Notes: generated by a model from the sequence alone, not told the origin. A stretch of 64,000 nt of DNA from Amycolatopsis rifamycinica (GCF_000695625.1 NZ_JMQI01000073.1:182646-246645), one strand, 5' to 3'. Counted from the stretch's first letter, positions 7,734-16,760 are shown. Made by a program: numbers and translations.

Positions 7734-9860
7734 GTGGCGGATCGTGCGGCGGTCGAACGGATCCTCGGACAGGCGGCCGCCGAAGGCCGGACGTCGCTGA
7801 CCGCGCCCGAGGGGCGTGCGGTCTGCGAGGCCTACGGCATCCCGACCCCCGCCGAGCGGCTGGCGGCGACGGCTGCGGAGGCGGTGGCCCACGCCGAAGA
7901 CATCGGGCTGCCCGTGGTGCTCAAGATCGTCTCGCCGGACATCCTGCACAAGACCGAGGCCGGCGGGGTGCTCGTCGGCCTGCGCGACGCCGCGGCGGTC
8001 AAGGCCGGCTTCACGAAGATCGTCGAGAACGCGAAGGCGTACCACGCCGGAGCCCGGATCCTCGGCGTCCAGGTGCAGCAGATGCTCACCGGGGGCCAGG
8101 AGGTGATCATCGGCTCGGTCACCGACCCGACGTTCGGCAAGATCGTCGCGTTCGGCCTCGGCGGCGTGCTGGTGGAGGTGCTCAAGGACGTCACCTTCCG
8201 GCTCGCGCCGACGAGCACCGAAGAAGCCCGGTCGATGGTCGACGGTATCCAGGCGGCCGAGATCCTCCGGGGCGTCCGCGGCGCGGATCCGGTCGACCGC
8301 GACGCCCTCGCCGCCGTGATCACCGGGCTCGGCGAGCTGGTCACCGACTTCCTGCAGCTGTCGGAAGTGGATCTGAACCCGGTGCTCGCCACCCCCGGCG
8401 GGGCCACCGCGGTCGACGTCCGGATCCTGGTCGACCCGGACGCGGCGAAGGAGCCGCACCGGTTCACCCGGGAGGAGATCCTCGCCTCGATGAACCGGAT
8501 CATGAAACCGGCGTCGGTCGCGGTGATCGGCGCGTCGGCCGAAGCCGGGAAGATCGGCAACTCGGTGCTGAAGAACCTGGTCGACGGCGGGTACGCCGGG
8601 GAAATCCACCCGATCAACCCCAAGGCCGCCGAGATCCTCGACCGCAAGGCCTACGCGAGCATCACCGACGTGCCCGGCGACGTCGACGTCGCCGTGTTCG
8701 CCATCCCGGCGAAGTTCGTCCCCGCGGCGCTGGAAGAGGCCGGGAAGAAGGGCGTGGCGGGGGCGATCCTCATCCCGTCCGGCTTCGGCGAAACGGGCAA
8801 CATCGCACTGCAGGACGAGGTCGTGGCGATCGCCCGCAAGCACGGCGTGCGCATCCTCGGCCCGAACATCTACGGCTACTACTACACGCCGGAGAACCTG
8901 TCGGCGACATTTTGTACACCGTATGACGTCAAGGGCGGCGTGGCGCTGTCGTCGCAGAGCGGCGGCATCGGGATGGCGATCCTCGGTTTCAGCCGGTCGG
9001 CGAAGATGGGCGTCTCCTCGATCGTCGGCGTCGGCAACAAGGCCGACATCGACGAGGACGACCTGCTCACCTTCTTCGAGCAGGACGACAACACCCAGCT
9101 CGTCGCCATGCACCTCGAGGACCTCAAGGACGGCCGGGCGTTCGCGGAGACGGCGAAGCGGGTCTCCCGGCGCAAGCCCGTCGTGGTGCTCAAGGCCGGC
9201 CGGACGTCGCAGGGCGCGAAGGCGGCCAGCTCGCACACCGGCGCGCTGGCCGGCGACGACAAGGTCTACGACGACATCCTCCGCCAGAGCGGCGTGATCC
9301 GGGCGCCCGGGCTGAACGACATGCTCGAGTACGCCCGCGGCATCCCGCTGCTGCCGACGCCGAACGGCGAGAACGTCGTCATCATCACCGGGGCCGGCGG
9401 CTCGGGCGTGCTGCTCTCGGACGCCTGCGTCGACAACGGGCTCGACCTGATGGCGATCCCGCCCGACCTCGACGCGGCGTTCCGGAAGTTCATCCCGCCC
9501 TTCGGCGCGGCCGGCAACCCGGTCGACATCACCGGCGGGGAACCGCCCTCGACCTACCGCAACACGATCGCGCTGGGCCTCGAGGACGACCGCGTCCACG
9601 CCCTGATCCTGGGCTACTGGCACACCATCGTCACCCCGCCGATGGTGTTCGCGGAACTGGTGTCCGAAGTGGTCGGCGAGTACCGCGCGAAGGGCATCCA
9701 CAAGCCCGTCGTCGCGTCGCTCTCCGGCGACGTCGAAGTGGAGGAAGCCAGCGACTACCTCTACGACCACGGCGTCGTCGCCTATCCGTACACGACCGAG
9801 AAGCCCGTGGCCGTGCTCGGCGCGAAGTACCGCTGGGCGCGGGCCGCGGGCCTGCTCTGA
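7734..9860 (+). CDS. ADP-forming acyl-CoA ligase, fused ATP-grasp and CoA-binding subunits
   Basis: 708 residues in the order ATP-grasp (about 1-225; VVLKIVSPDILHKTEAGGV), CoA-binding Rossmann (about 260-360; VAVIGASAEAGKIGNSVL), then succinyl-CoA-ligase-like flavodoxin domains with the phosphohistidine loop SSHTGALAGDD near residue 500. This is the acetyl-CoA synthetase (ADP-forming) family, with the ATP-grasp half placed first, unlike PatZ. The enzyme interconverts acyl-CoA + ADP + Pi and acid + CoA + ATP. In this operon it could recover ATP from formyl-CoA or activate oxalate; this is inference. The GTG start lies one base after the frc stop. Confidence 0.85.
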   Translation: MADRAAVERILGQAAAEGRTSLTAPEGRAVCEAYGIPTPAERLAATAAEAVAHAEDIGLPVVLKIVSPDILHKTEAGGVLVGLRDAAAVKAGFTKIVENAKAYHAGARILGVQVQQMLTGGQEVIIGSVTDPTFGKIVAFGLGGVLVEVLKDVTFRLAPTSTEEARSMVDGIQAAEILRGVRGADPVDRDALAAVITGLGELVTDFLQLSEVDLNPVLATPGGATAVDVRILVDPDAAKEPHRFTREEILASMNRIMKPASVAVIGASAEAGKIGNSVLKNLVDGGYAGEIHPINPKAAEILDRKAYASITDVPGDVDVAVFAIPAKFVPAALEEAGKKGVAGAILIPSGFGETGNIALQDEVVAIARKHGVRILGPNIYGYYYTPENLSATFCTPYDVKGGVALSSQSGGIGMAILGFSRSAKMGVSSIVGVGNKADIDEDDLLTFFEQDDNTQLVAMHLEDLKDGRAFAETAKRVSRRKPVVVLKAGRTSQGAKAASSHTGALAGDDKVYDDILRQSGVIRAPGLNDMLEYARGIPLLPTPNGENVVIITGAGGSGVLLSDACVDNGLDLMAIPPDLDAAFRKFIPPFGAAGNPVDITGGEPPSTYRNTIALGLEDDRVHALILGYWHTIVTPPMVFAELVSEVVGEYRAKGIHKPVVASLSGDVEVEEASDYLYDHGVVAYPYTTEKPVAVLGAKYRWARAAGLL

Positions 9861-9965
9861 ACGTCTCCGCAGGGGCCGGCCGACGCACCAGGAAAGGACG
9901 AAGATCCACCGCACGGACGATGGCAGCAGAGGGACATGAGTCAACGGTGACGAAAGAGAACTCTT

Positions 9966-11345
9966 ATGACCGCAGCCACGTATCAGGAGATCACCGACAA
10001 GAACGGAAGAGTCTACCGGGTCGGTGAGTCCGACCGGGACATCATGGGCAGGCCGCGGTGGACGATGGTCGTCCTGCCCTGGGTGGCCATGATGGCCATC
10101 AGTTCATCGGAATACGCGTTCACTTCGGCCGAGGACACATTGTCCGCGGCGCACGGCTGGCACGGCGCGCACATCTTCTGGTTGCTGGCCGTCTGGGTGT
10201 TCTTCCAGGCCGCGGTCGCGTTTCCCGCGGGCAAGATGCGGGAGAGCGGCCGGCTGTCCGCCCGGTCGGCGATGCTGCTCGGCGCGTTGGGCACCGTGCT
10301 CGGCTACCTGGCGCTGGCCTACGCACCGAGCGTCTTCTGGGCCTACCTCGGCTTCGGCCTCTTCGGTGGCGGCGGCGCCGGGTTCGTCTACGCGACCTGC
10401 ATCAACATGGTCGGCAAGTGGTACCCGGAGCGCAAGGGCGGGAAGACCGGGTTCGTCAACGGCGGGTTCGCCTACGGTTCGGTGCCGTTCATCTTCATCT
10501 TCACGAACTACCTCGACCTGGGCAACTACGGCGCCATCCTGCCCGCGGCCGGGCTCTTCCTGGCCGGGGCCGTCGCGGTCAGCGGGCTCTTCTTCCGCGA
10601 CCCGCCGAAGAACTGGTGGCCGGCGCACGTCGACCCGCTGAAGGTGCCGGACGACCCGCGCGTGCGTCGGGCGCTGGCGAAGAACCCGCCCGCGGTCCGG
10701 CAGTTCACCCCGCGGGAGGCGGTCCGGACCGGGATGCTGCCGCTGATGTGGATCTGCCTGCTGTGCACGGCGGGCGTCAACATCTTCGGCATCTCCGCGC
10801 AGGTTCCGTTCGGCAAGGAGATGGGCTTCGCGGGCGGCATCGTCGCGCTGGCGATGAGCCTCAAGGCGGTCATCAACGGCGCCGGGCGCGGGGTGATCGG
10901 CTGGATCTCCGACCGCTACGGACGGCGGCAGACGCTGCTGCTGGTCTGCGTGGTGCTGGGGCTGGCCCAGATCGCGGTGTACCTGTCCGGCTCGATCGGG
11001 AGCATGCCGCTGTTCCTGCTGGCGTCGATGGTCTCCGGGTTCGGCGGCGGGGCGATCTTCCCGCTGTTCGCCGCGCTGACCGCCGACTACTTCGGCGAAA
11101 ACAACAACGCCAGCAACTACGGCCTCGTCTACAGCTCGAAGCTCGTCTCCGGGATCGTGGGCGCCGGCCTCGGGAAGCTGGTCATCGACGGGTGGGGCTA
11201 CGGCGCCGCCTTCTCCCTGGCCGCCGGGACGAGCCTGCTCGCCGCCGGACTCGCCCTGTTCCTGCGCCAGCCGGGCCGCAAGCCCGGCGGCATGCGTCAC
11301 GGGCTCGCCGAAACCGAGCTCGTCGCGCGGCCCGCCACCGGCTGA
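9966..11345 (+). CDS. OFA-family MFS transporter 1 (oxalate/formate antiporter type)
   Basis: 459 residues with about 12 membrane segments. OFA-like features include FGGGAIFPLFAALTADYFGE, FVNGGFAYGSVPFIF and the NNNASNYGLVYSSKLVSG segment in the eleventh helix region. The N-terminal tail (YQEITDKNGRVYRVGESDRDIMGRPRW) is shared almost exactly with the next gene. Likely role: uptake of oxalate or exchange of oxalate for formate at the inner membrane. It lies 105 bases after the ligase gene, probably in the same operon. It differs from transporter 2 in loops and in the C-terminal tail, so substrate ranges may differ. Direction and substrate are inferred from the operon. Confidence 0.86.
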   Translation: MTAATYQEITDKNGRVYRVGESDRDIMGRPRWTMVVLPWVAMMAISSSEYAFTSAEDTLSAAHGWHGAHIFWLLAVWVFFQAAVAFPAGKMRESGRLSARSAMLLGALGTVLGYLALAYAPSVFWAYLGFGLFGGGGAGFVYATCINMVGKWYPERKGGKTGFVNGGFAYGSVPFIFIFTNYLDLGNYGAILPAAGLFLAGAVAVSGLFFRDPPKNWWPAHVDPLKVPDDPRVRRALAKNPPAVRQFTPREAVRTGMLPLMWICLLCTAGVNIFGISAQVPFGKEMGFAGGIVALAMSLKAVINGAGRGVIGWISDRYGRRQTLLLVCVVLGLAQIAVYLSGSIGSMPLFLLASMVSGFGGGAIFPLFAALTADYFGENNNASNYGLVYSSKLVSGIVGAGLGKLVIDGWGYGAAFSLAAGTSLLAAGLALFLRQPGRKPGGMRHGLAETELVARPATG

Positions 11346-11397
11346 CGGCCGGCACCGCAGTGAAGGGACCCGAGCCGGCGGAGGGAAGAGATCGCTC

Positions 11398-12777
11398 ATG
11401 ACCACAATGCGGTACCAGGAGATAGTCGACGAGAACGGACGCGTGTACCGGGTCGGCGAGACCCCGCACGACATCATGGGGCGCTCGCGCGGCTGGATGG
11501 TCTGGCTGCCCTGGATCGCCATGATGGCGGTCAGCGTCTTCGAGTACGGCTGGGGTGCCGTGGAGGGCACCCTGGAGCAGAAGTACGGCTGGACGCTGTC
11601 GGACGCGTTCTGGCTGGCCAGCATCTGGGCGGTGTTCCAGGCCGCGGTGGCGTTCCCGGCCGGGCGCCTGCGGGAGAAGAACATCGTGTCGGCGAGGACG
11701 GCGATGCTCGCCGGCGCGGTGTGCAGCGCGGTCGGCTACTTCACCATTTCGCACAGCGGCAACCTCGTGCTGGCGTTCGCCGGCTATTCGGTGCTCGGCG
11801 GCATCGGTGCCGGGCTGGTGTACGCGACCTGCGTCAACATGGTCGGCAAGTGGTACCCCGAGAAGCGCGGGGCACGGACCGGGTTCGTCAACGGCGGCTT
11901 CGCCTACGGTGCCGTCCCGTTCATCTACGTGTTCGCGGCCTTCCTCACCCCGGCCAACTATTCGGTGATCCTCGACGTCATGGGCGTGTACATGCTCGTC
12001 GCCGTCGGGATCTGCGGGTGCCTGTTCAAGGACCCGCCGAAGAGCTGGTGGCCGAAGGAGGTCGACCCGCTCGCCTGGGTCCGCGACCGGCGGTCCACGA
12101 CCGGGGGACTGGCAAAGAACCCGCCCGCGGTGAAGCAGTTCTCGCCGATGGAGGCGGTCCGGACCGGGATGCTGCCGCTGATGTGGGTGTGCCTGGTGAT
12201 CATCGGCGGGGTTTCGCTGTTCGGCATCAACTTCCAGGTGCCGTTCGCGAAGGTGAGCCACTTCGGCGCGTTCGTCGCCGCTTCGTCGGCCGGCGTGCTG
12301 GCCATCGTGAACGGCACCGGTCGCGCGGTCGTCGGCTGGGCGTCGGACAAGCTCGGGCGGCGGCCGACGCTGACACTGGTCCTGGTCGTCGCGGCCGTCG
12401 CGCAGTTCGGCGTGCTGTACGCCGGGAACACGCACAACCTGGTGCTGTTCATGGTGTTCGCGTTCCTGACCGGCTTCGGCGGCGGCGCGTTCTACCCGCT
12501 GTTCGCCGCGCTGGTGCCGGACTACTTCGGCGAGAACAACAACGCGTCGAACTACGGCCTGGTCTACAGCGCGAAACTGGTCGGCGGTGTCGGCGGCGGC
12601 GGACTCGCCGCCGGGGTCATCAGCGTGTGGGGCTACACGGGCGCCTACCTCCTCGCCGGGTGCATCGCGCTCCTGTCGGCGGTGCTGACGCTGTTCCTGC
12701 GCCAGCCCGGCCGGAAGCGCCACCAGCTCGCCGAAACCGAGCTGGTGGCGCGACCGTCGGCCGCTGCCGACGGCTGA
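11398..12777 (+). CDS. OFA-family MFS transporter 2, tandem paralogue
   Basis: 459 residues, the same length as its neighbour and alignable throughout: same N-terminal YQEIVDENGRVYRVGETPHDIMG, same DPPKSWWP loop, same LAKNPPAVKQFSPMEAVRTG cytoplasmic segment, same NNNASNYGLVYSAKLVGG helix and same ETELVARP tail. It is clearly a tandem duplicate that has since diverged. The ATG follows GAGGGAAGAG, 52 bases after the first copy. Its end faces the convergent GntR gene only 10 bases away. Two copies could divide import and export, or serve oxalate and formate separately. Confidence 0.86.
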   Translation: MTTMRYQEIVDENGRVYRVGETPHDIMGRSRGWMVWLPWIAMMAVSVFEYGWGAVEGTLEQKYGWTLSDAFWLASIWAVFQAAVAFPAGRLREKNIVSARTAMLAGAVCSAVGYFTISHSGNLVLAFAGYSVLGGIGAGLVYATCVNMVGKWYPEKRGARTGFVNGGFAYGAVPFIYVFAAFLTPANYSVILDVMGVYMLVAVGICGCLFKDPPKSWWPKEVDPLAWVRDRRSTTGGLAKNPPAVKQFSPMEAVRTGMLPLMWVCLVIIGGVSLFGINFQVPFAKVSHFGAFVAASSAGVLAIVNGTGRAVVGWASDKLGRRPTLTLVLVVAAVAQFGVLYAGNTHNLVLFMVFAFLTGFGGGAFYPLFAALVPDYFGENNNASNYGLVYSAKLVGGVGGGGLAAGVISVWGYTGAYLLAGCIALLSAVLTLFLRQPGRKRHQLAETELVARPSAAADG

Positions 12778-12787
12778 CCCGCCGGTT

Positions 12788-13585
12788 TCAGCGGCGCTCG
12801 ATCCCGCCGGGGGTCCGGGGACTTGCCCCCGGCGGGGTCGGGGGCTCGGCGTCAGAAGACGCGGCCGGGCGTTCGTGGTAGGCCTGGCGGGTGCGTTCGG
12901 TGTGCTTGGCCATGATCTTCTCGGCAGTGTCGGCGTCCTGGGCGGCGATCGCCTTGATGAGCTCTTCGTGCTCGTTCCACGCGTCCCGCCCGCGAGGCCG
13001 GGCGATGGGCGTGTAGTACCAGCGGACCCGGCGGTCGACGAGACCGATCAGCTCCGCCAGCACCTTGTTCCCGGACAGTTCGGTGATGAACGCGTGGAGG
13101 GCGGCGTTGGCCGCGACCAGCCCCTCGGTGTCCTCCTTGGCCAGCGCCTTGATCCCGGCCTGCTGCAGTTCGTGCAGGCGGAAGACGTCCGCCGGCTTCG
13201 CGTTGCCGGCGGCGAGCTTCGCGGAGTGCGTCTCCAGCACGCTGCGGACGCTCAACAGCTGATCGGCCTCCTCGTCGGTGGGGAGGTGGACGAACGCGCC
13301 CTGGGCGGGACGGAGGTCGACCCAGCCTTCGCTCTGCAGCCGCTGCAGGGCTTCCCGGACCGGCTGCCTGCTGACGCCGAGGTACTCGGCGAGGTCGGCC
13401 TCCACCAGGTGCTGCCCGGGTTCGAGGGTGCGGTTGACGATCAGTTCGGCGAGGGCCTCGTAGACGACCTGCCGCAGCGGCGCGGGCCGCTCGACGCGCT
13501 TGGCGGGGGTCGAGCTGAGCGAGCCCTTGGCCGTGCGGCGGCCGGTCGGGCCGCGTTCGGGCAGCGGGGATGCGGGCTGGCTCAC
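12788..13585 (-). CDS. GntR/FCD-family transcriptional regulator
   Basis: 265 residues. A GntR winged helix occupies about 35-105 (LRQVVYEALAELIVNRTLEP, EYLGVSRQPVREALQRLQSE). It is followed by an all-helical FCD ligand domain with metal-binding-type residues (LETHSAK, NAALHAFITEL, WNEHEELIKAI). FCD regulators often sense small carboxylates. The start is GTG at 13585 with GAGGTG upstream. It sits between the two OFA genes and the divergent formate dehydrogenase operon. Palindromes sharing GTATGCAA lie in its own upstream region, next to the divergent operon, and at the oxalate operon promoter, so it probably represses all three. The C-terminal tail (TPPGASPRTPGG) is encoded by a terminator-like hairpin. 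Confidence 0.9.
   Translation of the reverse strand: MSQPASPLPERGPTGRRTAKGSLSSTPAKRVERPAPLRQVVYEALAELIVNRTLEPGQHLVEADLAEYLGVSRQPVREALQRLQSEGWVDLRPAQGAFVHLPTDEEADQLLSVRSVLETHSAKLAAGNAKPADVFRLHELQQAGIKALAKEDTEGLVAANAALHAFITELSGNKVLAELIGLVDRRVRWYYTPIARPRGRDAWNEHEELIKAIAAQDADTAEKIMAKHTERTRQAYHERPAASSDAEPPTPPGASPRTPGGIERR
12803..12836. terminator. Bidirectional terminator-like hairpin within the gntR 3' end
   Basis: Arms CCCGCCGGGGG (12803-12813) and CCCCCGGCGGG (12826-12836) are perfect complements with a 12-base loop. It lies between convergent genes but inside the last codons of gntR, so the GntR tail is read from the hairpin. No T-run follows, as is usual in high-GC actinomycetes. Confidence 0.6.
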
Positions 13586-13636
13586 GGGACACCTCGACTC
13601 GGGGAGGAAAGCGGTGATCTGCCACCAGGATACAGG

Positions 13637-13651
13637 TTTTGGTATGCAAAA
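13637..13651. promoter_or_regulatory. Probable GntR operator at its own promoter
   Basis: TTTTGGTATGCAAAA has TTTTG/CAAAA arms around GTATG and contains GTATGCAA (13642-13649). It is about 50 bases upstream of the gntR start, consistent with autoregulation. Confidence 0.6.
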
Positions 13652-13796
13652 TCCCGGAACTCACCCGCAGGCGGGGACTTCGGCCGATGTGGATCAGCGA
13701 CGACCGGGCGAAGTGACCCATGGTGTCCGGTTTGTCGCTCTTCGCTGAGCCGCCCGGGTGGCCGTGCCGGAAAAGCTGGTCCCGTCGGTGGATCCA

Positions 13797-13815
13797 GGAT
13801 ACTGTATGCAATACC
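13797..13815. promoter_or_regulatory. Probable GntR operator at the formate dehydrogenase operon
   Basis: GGATACTGTATGCAATACC, an imperfect inverted repeat with GATAC/GTATG and the shared 8-mer GTATGCAA (13804-13811). It lies 23 bases before the ATG of the first gene, overlapping the expected promoter or leader. Confidence 0.6.
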
Positions 13816-13837
13816 TCGTCGACCTGGGAGGCGCGTG

Positions 13838-14827
13838 ATGAAGGTGGCTGTTCTCGGGGCCGGGGCGATCGGCGCCTACGTCGGGGCCGCGCTGCACCGC
13901 GGCGGAACCGAGGTGCACCTGATCGCCCGCCGGGCCCACCTCGCGGCGATGCGCGAGCACGGCGTCCGGGTGCTCAGCCCCCGCGGTGACTTCACCGCGC
14001 ACCCCCACGTGACGGACGACCCCGCCGAGGTGGGCGAGGCCGACTTCGTGTTCCTCGGCCTGAAAGCCCACTCCTACGCCTCCTGCGGTGAGCTGCTCGC
14101 GCCGCTGCTCGGCCCGGAGACGGCGATCGTGGCCGCGCAGAACGGCATTCCGTGGTGGTACTTCCACGGCCTGCGGGGGCACCCGCTCGAAGGGCGGCGG
14201 ATCGAGACCGTCGACCCCGGCGGCTCGGTGACGGCGGTGCTCGGGCTGCGGCGGGCGATCGGCTGCGTCGTCTACTGCTCGACGGTCATCGAGGAGCCGG
14301 GCGTCGTGCGGCACCTGGAGGGCACCCGGTTCTCCCTCGGCGAGCCGGACGGCGAGATCTCGGCGCGTGCCAAGGTGCTCAGCGCGGCGATGATCGCCGG
14401 CGGGCTCAAGGCGCCGGTCGAAGCGCGGCTGCGCGACGACATCTGGATCAAGCTGATGGGCAACGTCGCGTTCAACCCGCTCTCGGCGCTGACCCGGGCG
14501 ACCATGGCCCAGATGTGCGAGCACCCCGACACCCGCGAGCTCGTCGCCACGATGATGACCGAGACACTGGCCATCGCCCGCGCGGCCGGCGCCGACCCGC
14601 GGATCTCCGTCGAGAAGCGCATCGACGGCGCCTGGCGCGTCGGCCACCACAAGACGTCGATGCTGCAGGACCTCGAAGCCGGCAAGCCCCTGGAGATCGA
14701 CGCGATCATCGGCGCGGTCGTCGAGCTGGCCGGCCTGACCGGCGTGCCCGCGCCCGCCCTGCGGTACGTCCACGCCGCCGTTTCGCTGCTCGACCACACC
14801 AGCAAAGTCCCCGTCGGGTCGCACTGA
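13838..14827 (+). CDS. Ketopantoate reductase (ApbA/PanE) family oxidoreductase
   Basis: 329 residues. The N-terminal NAD(P)-binding Rossmann motif VAVLGAGAIGAYVGAALHRGG starts at residue 3, followed by the family's KAHSYA and AAQNGIPWWYFH segments. The C-terminal domain has DDIWIKLMGNVAFNPLSALT with the catalytic lysine. The ATG follows GGGAGG and a probable GntR operator, and the FDH catalytic gene starts 12 bases downstream. Sequence alone suggests a 2-dehydropantoate 2-reductase, but its place at the head of a formate dehydrogenase operon beside oxalate genes argues for another 2-oxo acid or a glyoxylate/oxalate-derived substrate. Function is uncertain. Confidence 0.82.
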   Translation: MKVAVLGAGAIGAYVGAALHRGGTEVHLIARRAHLAAMREHGVRVLSPRGDFTAHPHVTDDPAEVGEADFVFLGLKAHSYASCGELLAPLLGPETAIVAAQNGIPWWYFHGLRGHPLEGRRIETVDPGGSVTAVLGLRRAIGCVVYCSTVIEEPGVVRHLEGTRFSLGEPDGEISARAKVLSAAMIAGGLKAPVEARLRDDIWIKLMGNVAFNPLSALTRATMAQMCEHPDTRELVATMMTETLAIARAAGADPRISVEKRIDGAWRVGHHKTSMLQDLEAGKPLEIDAIIGAVVELAGLTGVPAPALRYVHAAVSLLDHTSKVPVGSH

Positions 14828-14839
14828 CCGGAGGTCACC

Positions 14840-16759
14840 GTGAAGCGCAGGAACACCGAGCCCTACGTCCGGCTCACCCGGCCCCTGGTGCGTGATTCCG
14901 GCGTGCTGCGGCCGGCCACGTGGGCCGAAGCCCTCGACCGGGCCGCCGCCGGGATCCGCCGCACCCTCGACGGCAAGGGGCCCGAGGCGTTCGGGATGTT
15001 CTCGTGCGCCCGCGCCACCAACGAGATGAACTTCGTCGCGCAGAAGTTCGCCCGCGCGGTGATCGGCACGAACAACGTCGACTCGTGCAACCGCACCTGC
15101 CACGCGCCCAGCGTCGCCGGGCTGGCCCGCGTGTTCGGCAGCGGCGGCGGCACGTCGTCCTACCAGGAGATCGAGGACGCCGACGTCATCGTGATCTGGG
15201 GCGGCAACCCCCGCGAAGCGCACCCGATCTTCTTCCACCACGTCCTCAAGGCCGTCCACAAGGGAGCGAAGCTCTTCGTGGTCGACCCGCGGCGGACCAG
15301 CACCGCGAGCTGGGCGCACCGGCAGCTGCAGCTCGAGGTCGGCACGGACATCCCGCTCGCGCACGCCATCGCGCGCGAGATCATCCACTCCGGACTGGCG
15401 AACCGGACGTTCGTCGAGCGGGCCACCGAGGGGTTCGCCGAGTTCGCCGCCTCGGTCGAGCCCTGGACGTTGGAGGTCGCGGAGAAGACGACCGGTGTGC
15501 CGGCCGGGCTCATCCGCGAGCTGGCCCACACCTACGCCCGCGCCGACCGCGCGCAGCTGTCGTGGACCCTCGGCATCACCGAACACCACAACGGCACCGA
15601 CAACGTCTTGTCGCTGATCAACCTGGCGCTGCTCGCCGGGCAGGTCGGTCGCTACGGCGCCGGGCTGAACCCGTTGCGCGGGCAGAACAACGTCCAGGGC
15701 GGCGGCGACATGGGTGCCATCCCGGACCGGCTCCCGGGCTTCCAGGACGTCCTCGACGCGGACGTCCGCGCCAAGTTCGACACGGCGTGGGGCTCGTCGA
15801 TCCCACCGCACCGGGGCCTCAACCTCACCCAGATGCTCGACGCGATGGAACGCGGCGACCTGACCTGCGTGTACATCATCGGCGAGAACCCCGTGCAGTC
15901 CGAAGCGGACTGCGAGCACACGATCAAGCGGCTGGCCAACGTCGACCACCTCGTCGTCCAGGACATCTTCCTCACCAAGACCGCCCAGCTCGCCGACGTG
16001 GTGCTGCCGGCGACGGCGGCCTGGTGCGAGAGCGACGGCACCTTCACCAACTCCGAGCGGCGGGTCCAGCGCGTCCGCAAGGCCCTCGAACCCCCGGAAG
16101 GCGCGCGCGACGACATCGAGCTGCTGTCCGAGCTCGCCCGCCGGCTCGGGCACGACTGGCACCACACCGGCGGCGAAGAGGTCTGGGACGAGCTGCGGTC
16201 GCTGTCCCCGATGCACGCGGGGATGTCGTACGCGCGGCTCGAAGAGCTCGGCGGCATCCAGTGGCCGTGCTACTCCGAGGACACCCTCGAACCGACGTTC
16301 CTGCACGCGCGGCTGTGGGCCGAGGACCCGGCCGAGCGCGGCCGCCCGGCGCCGTTCACGGTGCTCGAGCACAGCCCGCCGGTCGACCTGCTCACCGAGG
16401 AGTTCCCGATCCGGCTCACCACCGGGCGGCGCCTGGACTCCTACAACACCGGCGTCCAGTCCGGTGGGTTCCCCTCGCCGCTGCGCCGGGGGGAGACCCT
16501 CGACCTGTGCCCGGAGGACGCGCGCGCCCTCGGCGTCGAACCCGGCGAACTGGCCCGGATCTCGTCGCGGCGCGGGGAGATCGTCGCACCCGTGCGGCTG
16601 GACGACGGGCTGAAGCCCGGCCTGGCCTTCATGACCTTCCACTTCCCGGACGAGGTCGACGTCAACGTCATCACCATCGAAGCCACCTGCCCGATCGCCG
16701 GGACCGCCGAGTACAAGGCCGCGGCCATCCGCGTCGACAAGCTGCCGGTGGAGGTCTGA
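14840..16759 (+). CDS. Formate dehydrogenase catalytic subunit, molybdopterin domains only
   Basis: 639 residues corresponding to the bis-MGD part of an FdsA/FdhF-type formate dehydrogenase. SCNRTCHAPSVAGL holds the expected Mo-ligand cysteine (Cys87) followed by the conserved His88. Further motifs are IVIWGGNPREAHP, NPLRGQNNVQGGGDMG, IGENPVQSEAD and the C-terminal MGD-binding domain TTGRRLDSYNTG. The N-terminal [4Fe-4S] segment that normally precedes these domains is missing. It is instead encoded at the end of the protein at 18500-19357. GTG start with GGAGG. Reaction: formate + NAD+ to CO2 + NADH, with FdhD assisting. In cells it must assemble with the two following gene products. Confidence 0.88.
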   Translation: MKRRNTEPYVRLTRPLVRDSGVLRPATWAEALDRAAAGIRRTLDGKGPEAFGMFSCARATNEMNFVAQKFARAVIGTNNVDSCNRTCHAPSVAGLARVFGSGGGTSSYQEIEDADVIVIWGGNPREAHPIFFHHVLKAVHKGAKLFVVDPRRTSTASWAHRQLQLEVGTDIPLAHAIAREIIHSGLANRTFVERATEGFAEFAASVEPWTLEVAEKTTGVPAGLIRELAHTYARADRAQLSWTLGITEHHNGTDNVLSLINLALLAGQVGRYGAGLNPLRGQNNVQGGGDMGAIPDRLPGFQDVLDADVRAKFDTAWGSSIPPHRGLNLTQMLDAMERGDLTCVYIIGENPVQSEADCEHTIKRLANVDHLVVQDIFLTKTAQLADVVLPATAAWCESDGTFTNSERRVQRVRKALEPPEGARDDIELLSELARRLGHDWHHTGGEEVWDELRSLSPMHAGMSYARLEELGGIQWPCYSEDTLEPTFLHARLWAEDPAERGRPAPFTVLEHSPPVDLLTEEFPIRLTTGRRLDSYNTGVQSGGFPSPLRRGETLDLCPEDARALGVEPGELARISSRRGEIVAPVRLDDGLKPGLAFMTFHFPDEVDVNVITIEATCPIAGTAEYKAAAIRVDKLPVEV

Positions 16760-16760
16760 C

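Larger units (their letters stand above)
13586..13837. promoter_or_regulatory. Divergent promoter region, gntR and formate dehydrogenase operon
   Basis: 252 bases without a gene. AT-rich stretches occur near each end (13628-13655 and 13796-13816) and each holds an operator-like sequence. The middle is ordinary GC-rich sequence in which I see nothing. Confidence 0.6.

Noticed and set aside
4629..9944. Long minus-strand frames opposite the oxalate operon (4629-6515, 6344-7657, 7602-9944)
   Set aside because: Antisense shadows; the plus-strand proteins have clear family motifs and ribosome-binding sites.
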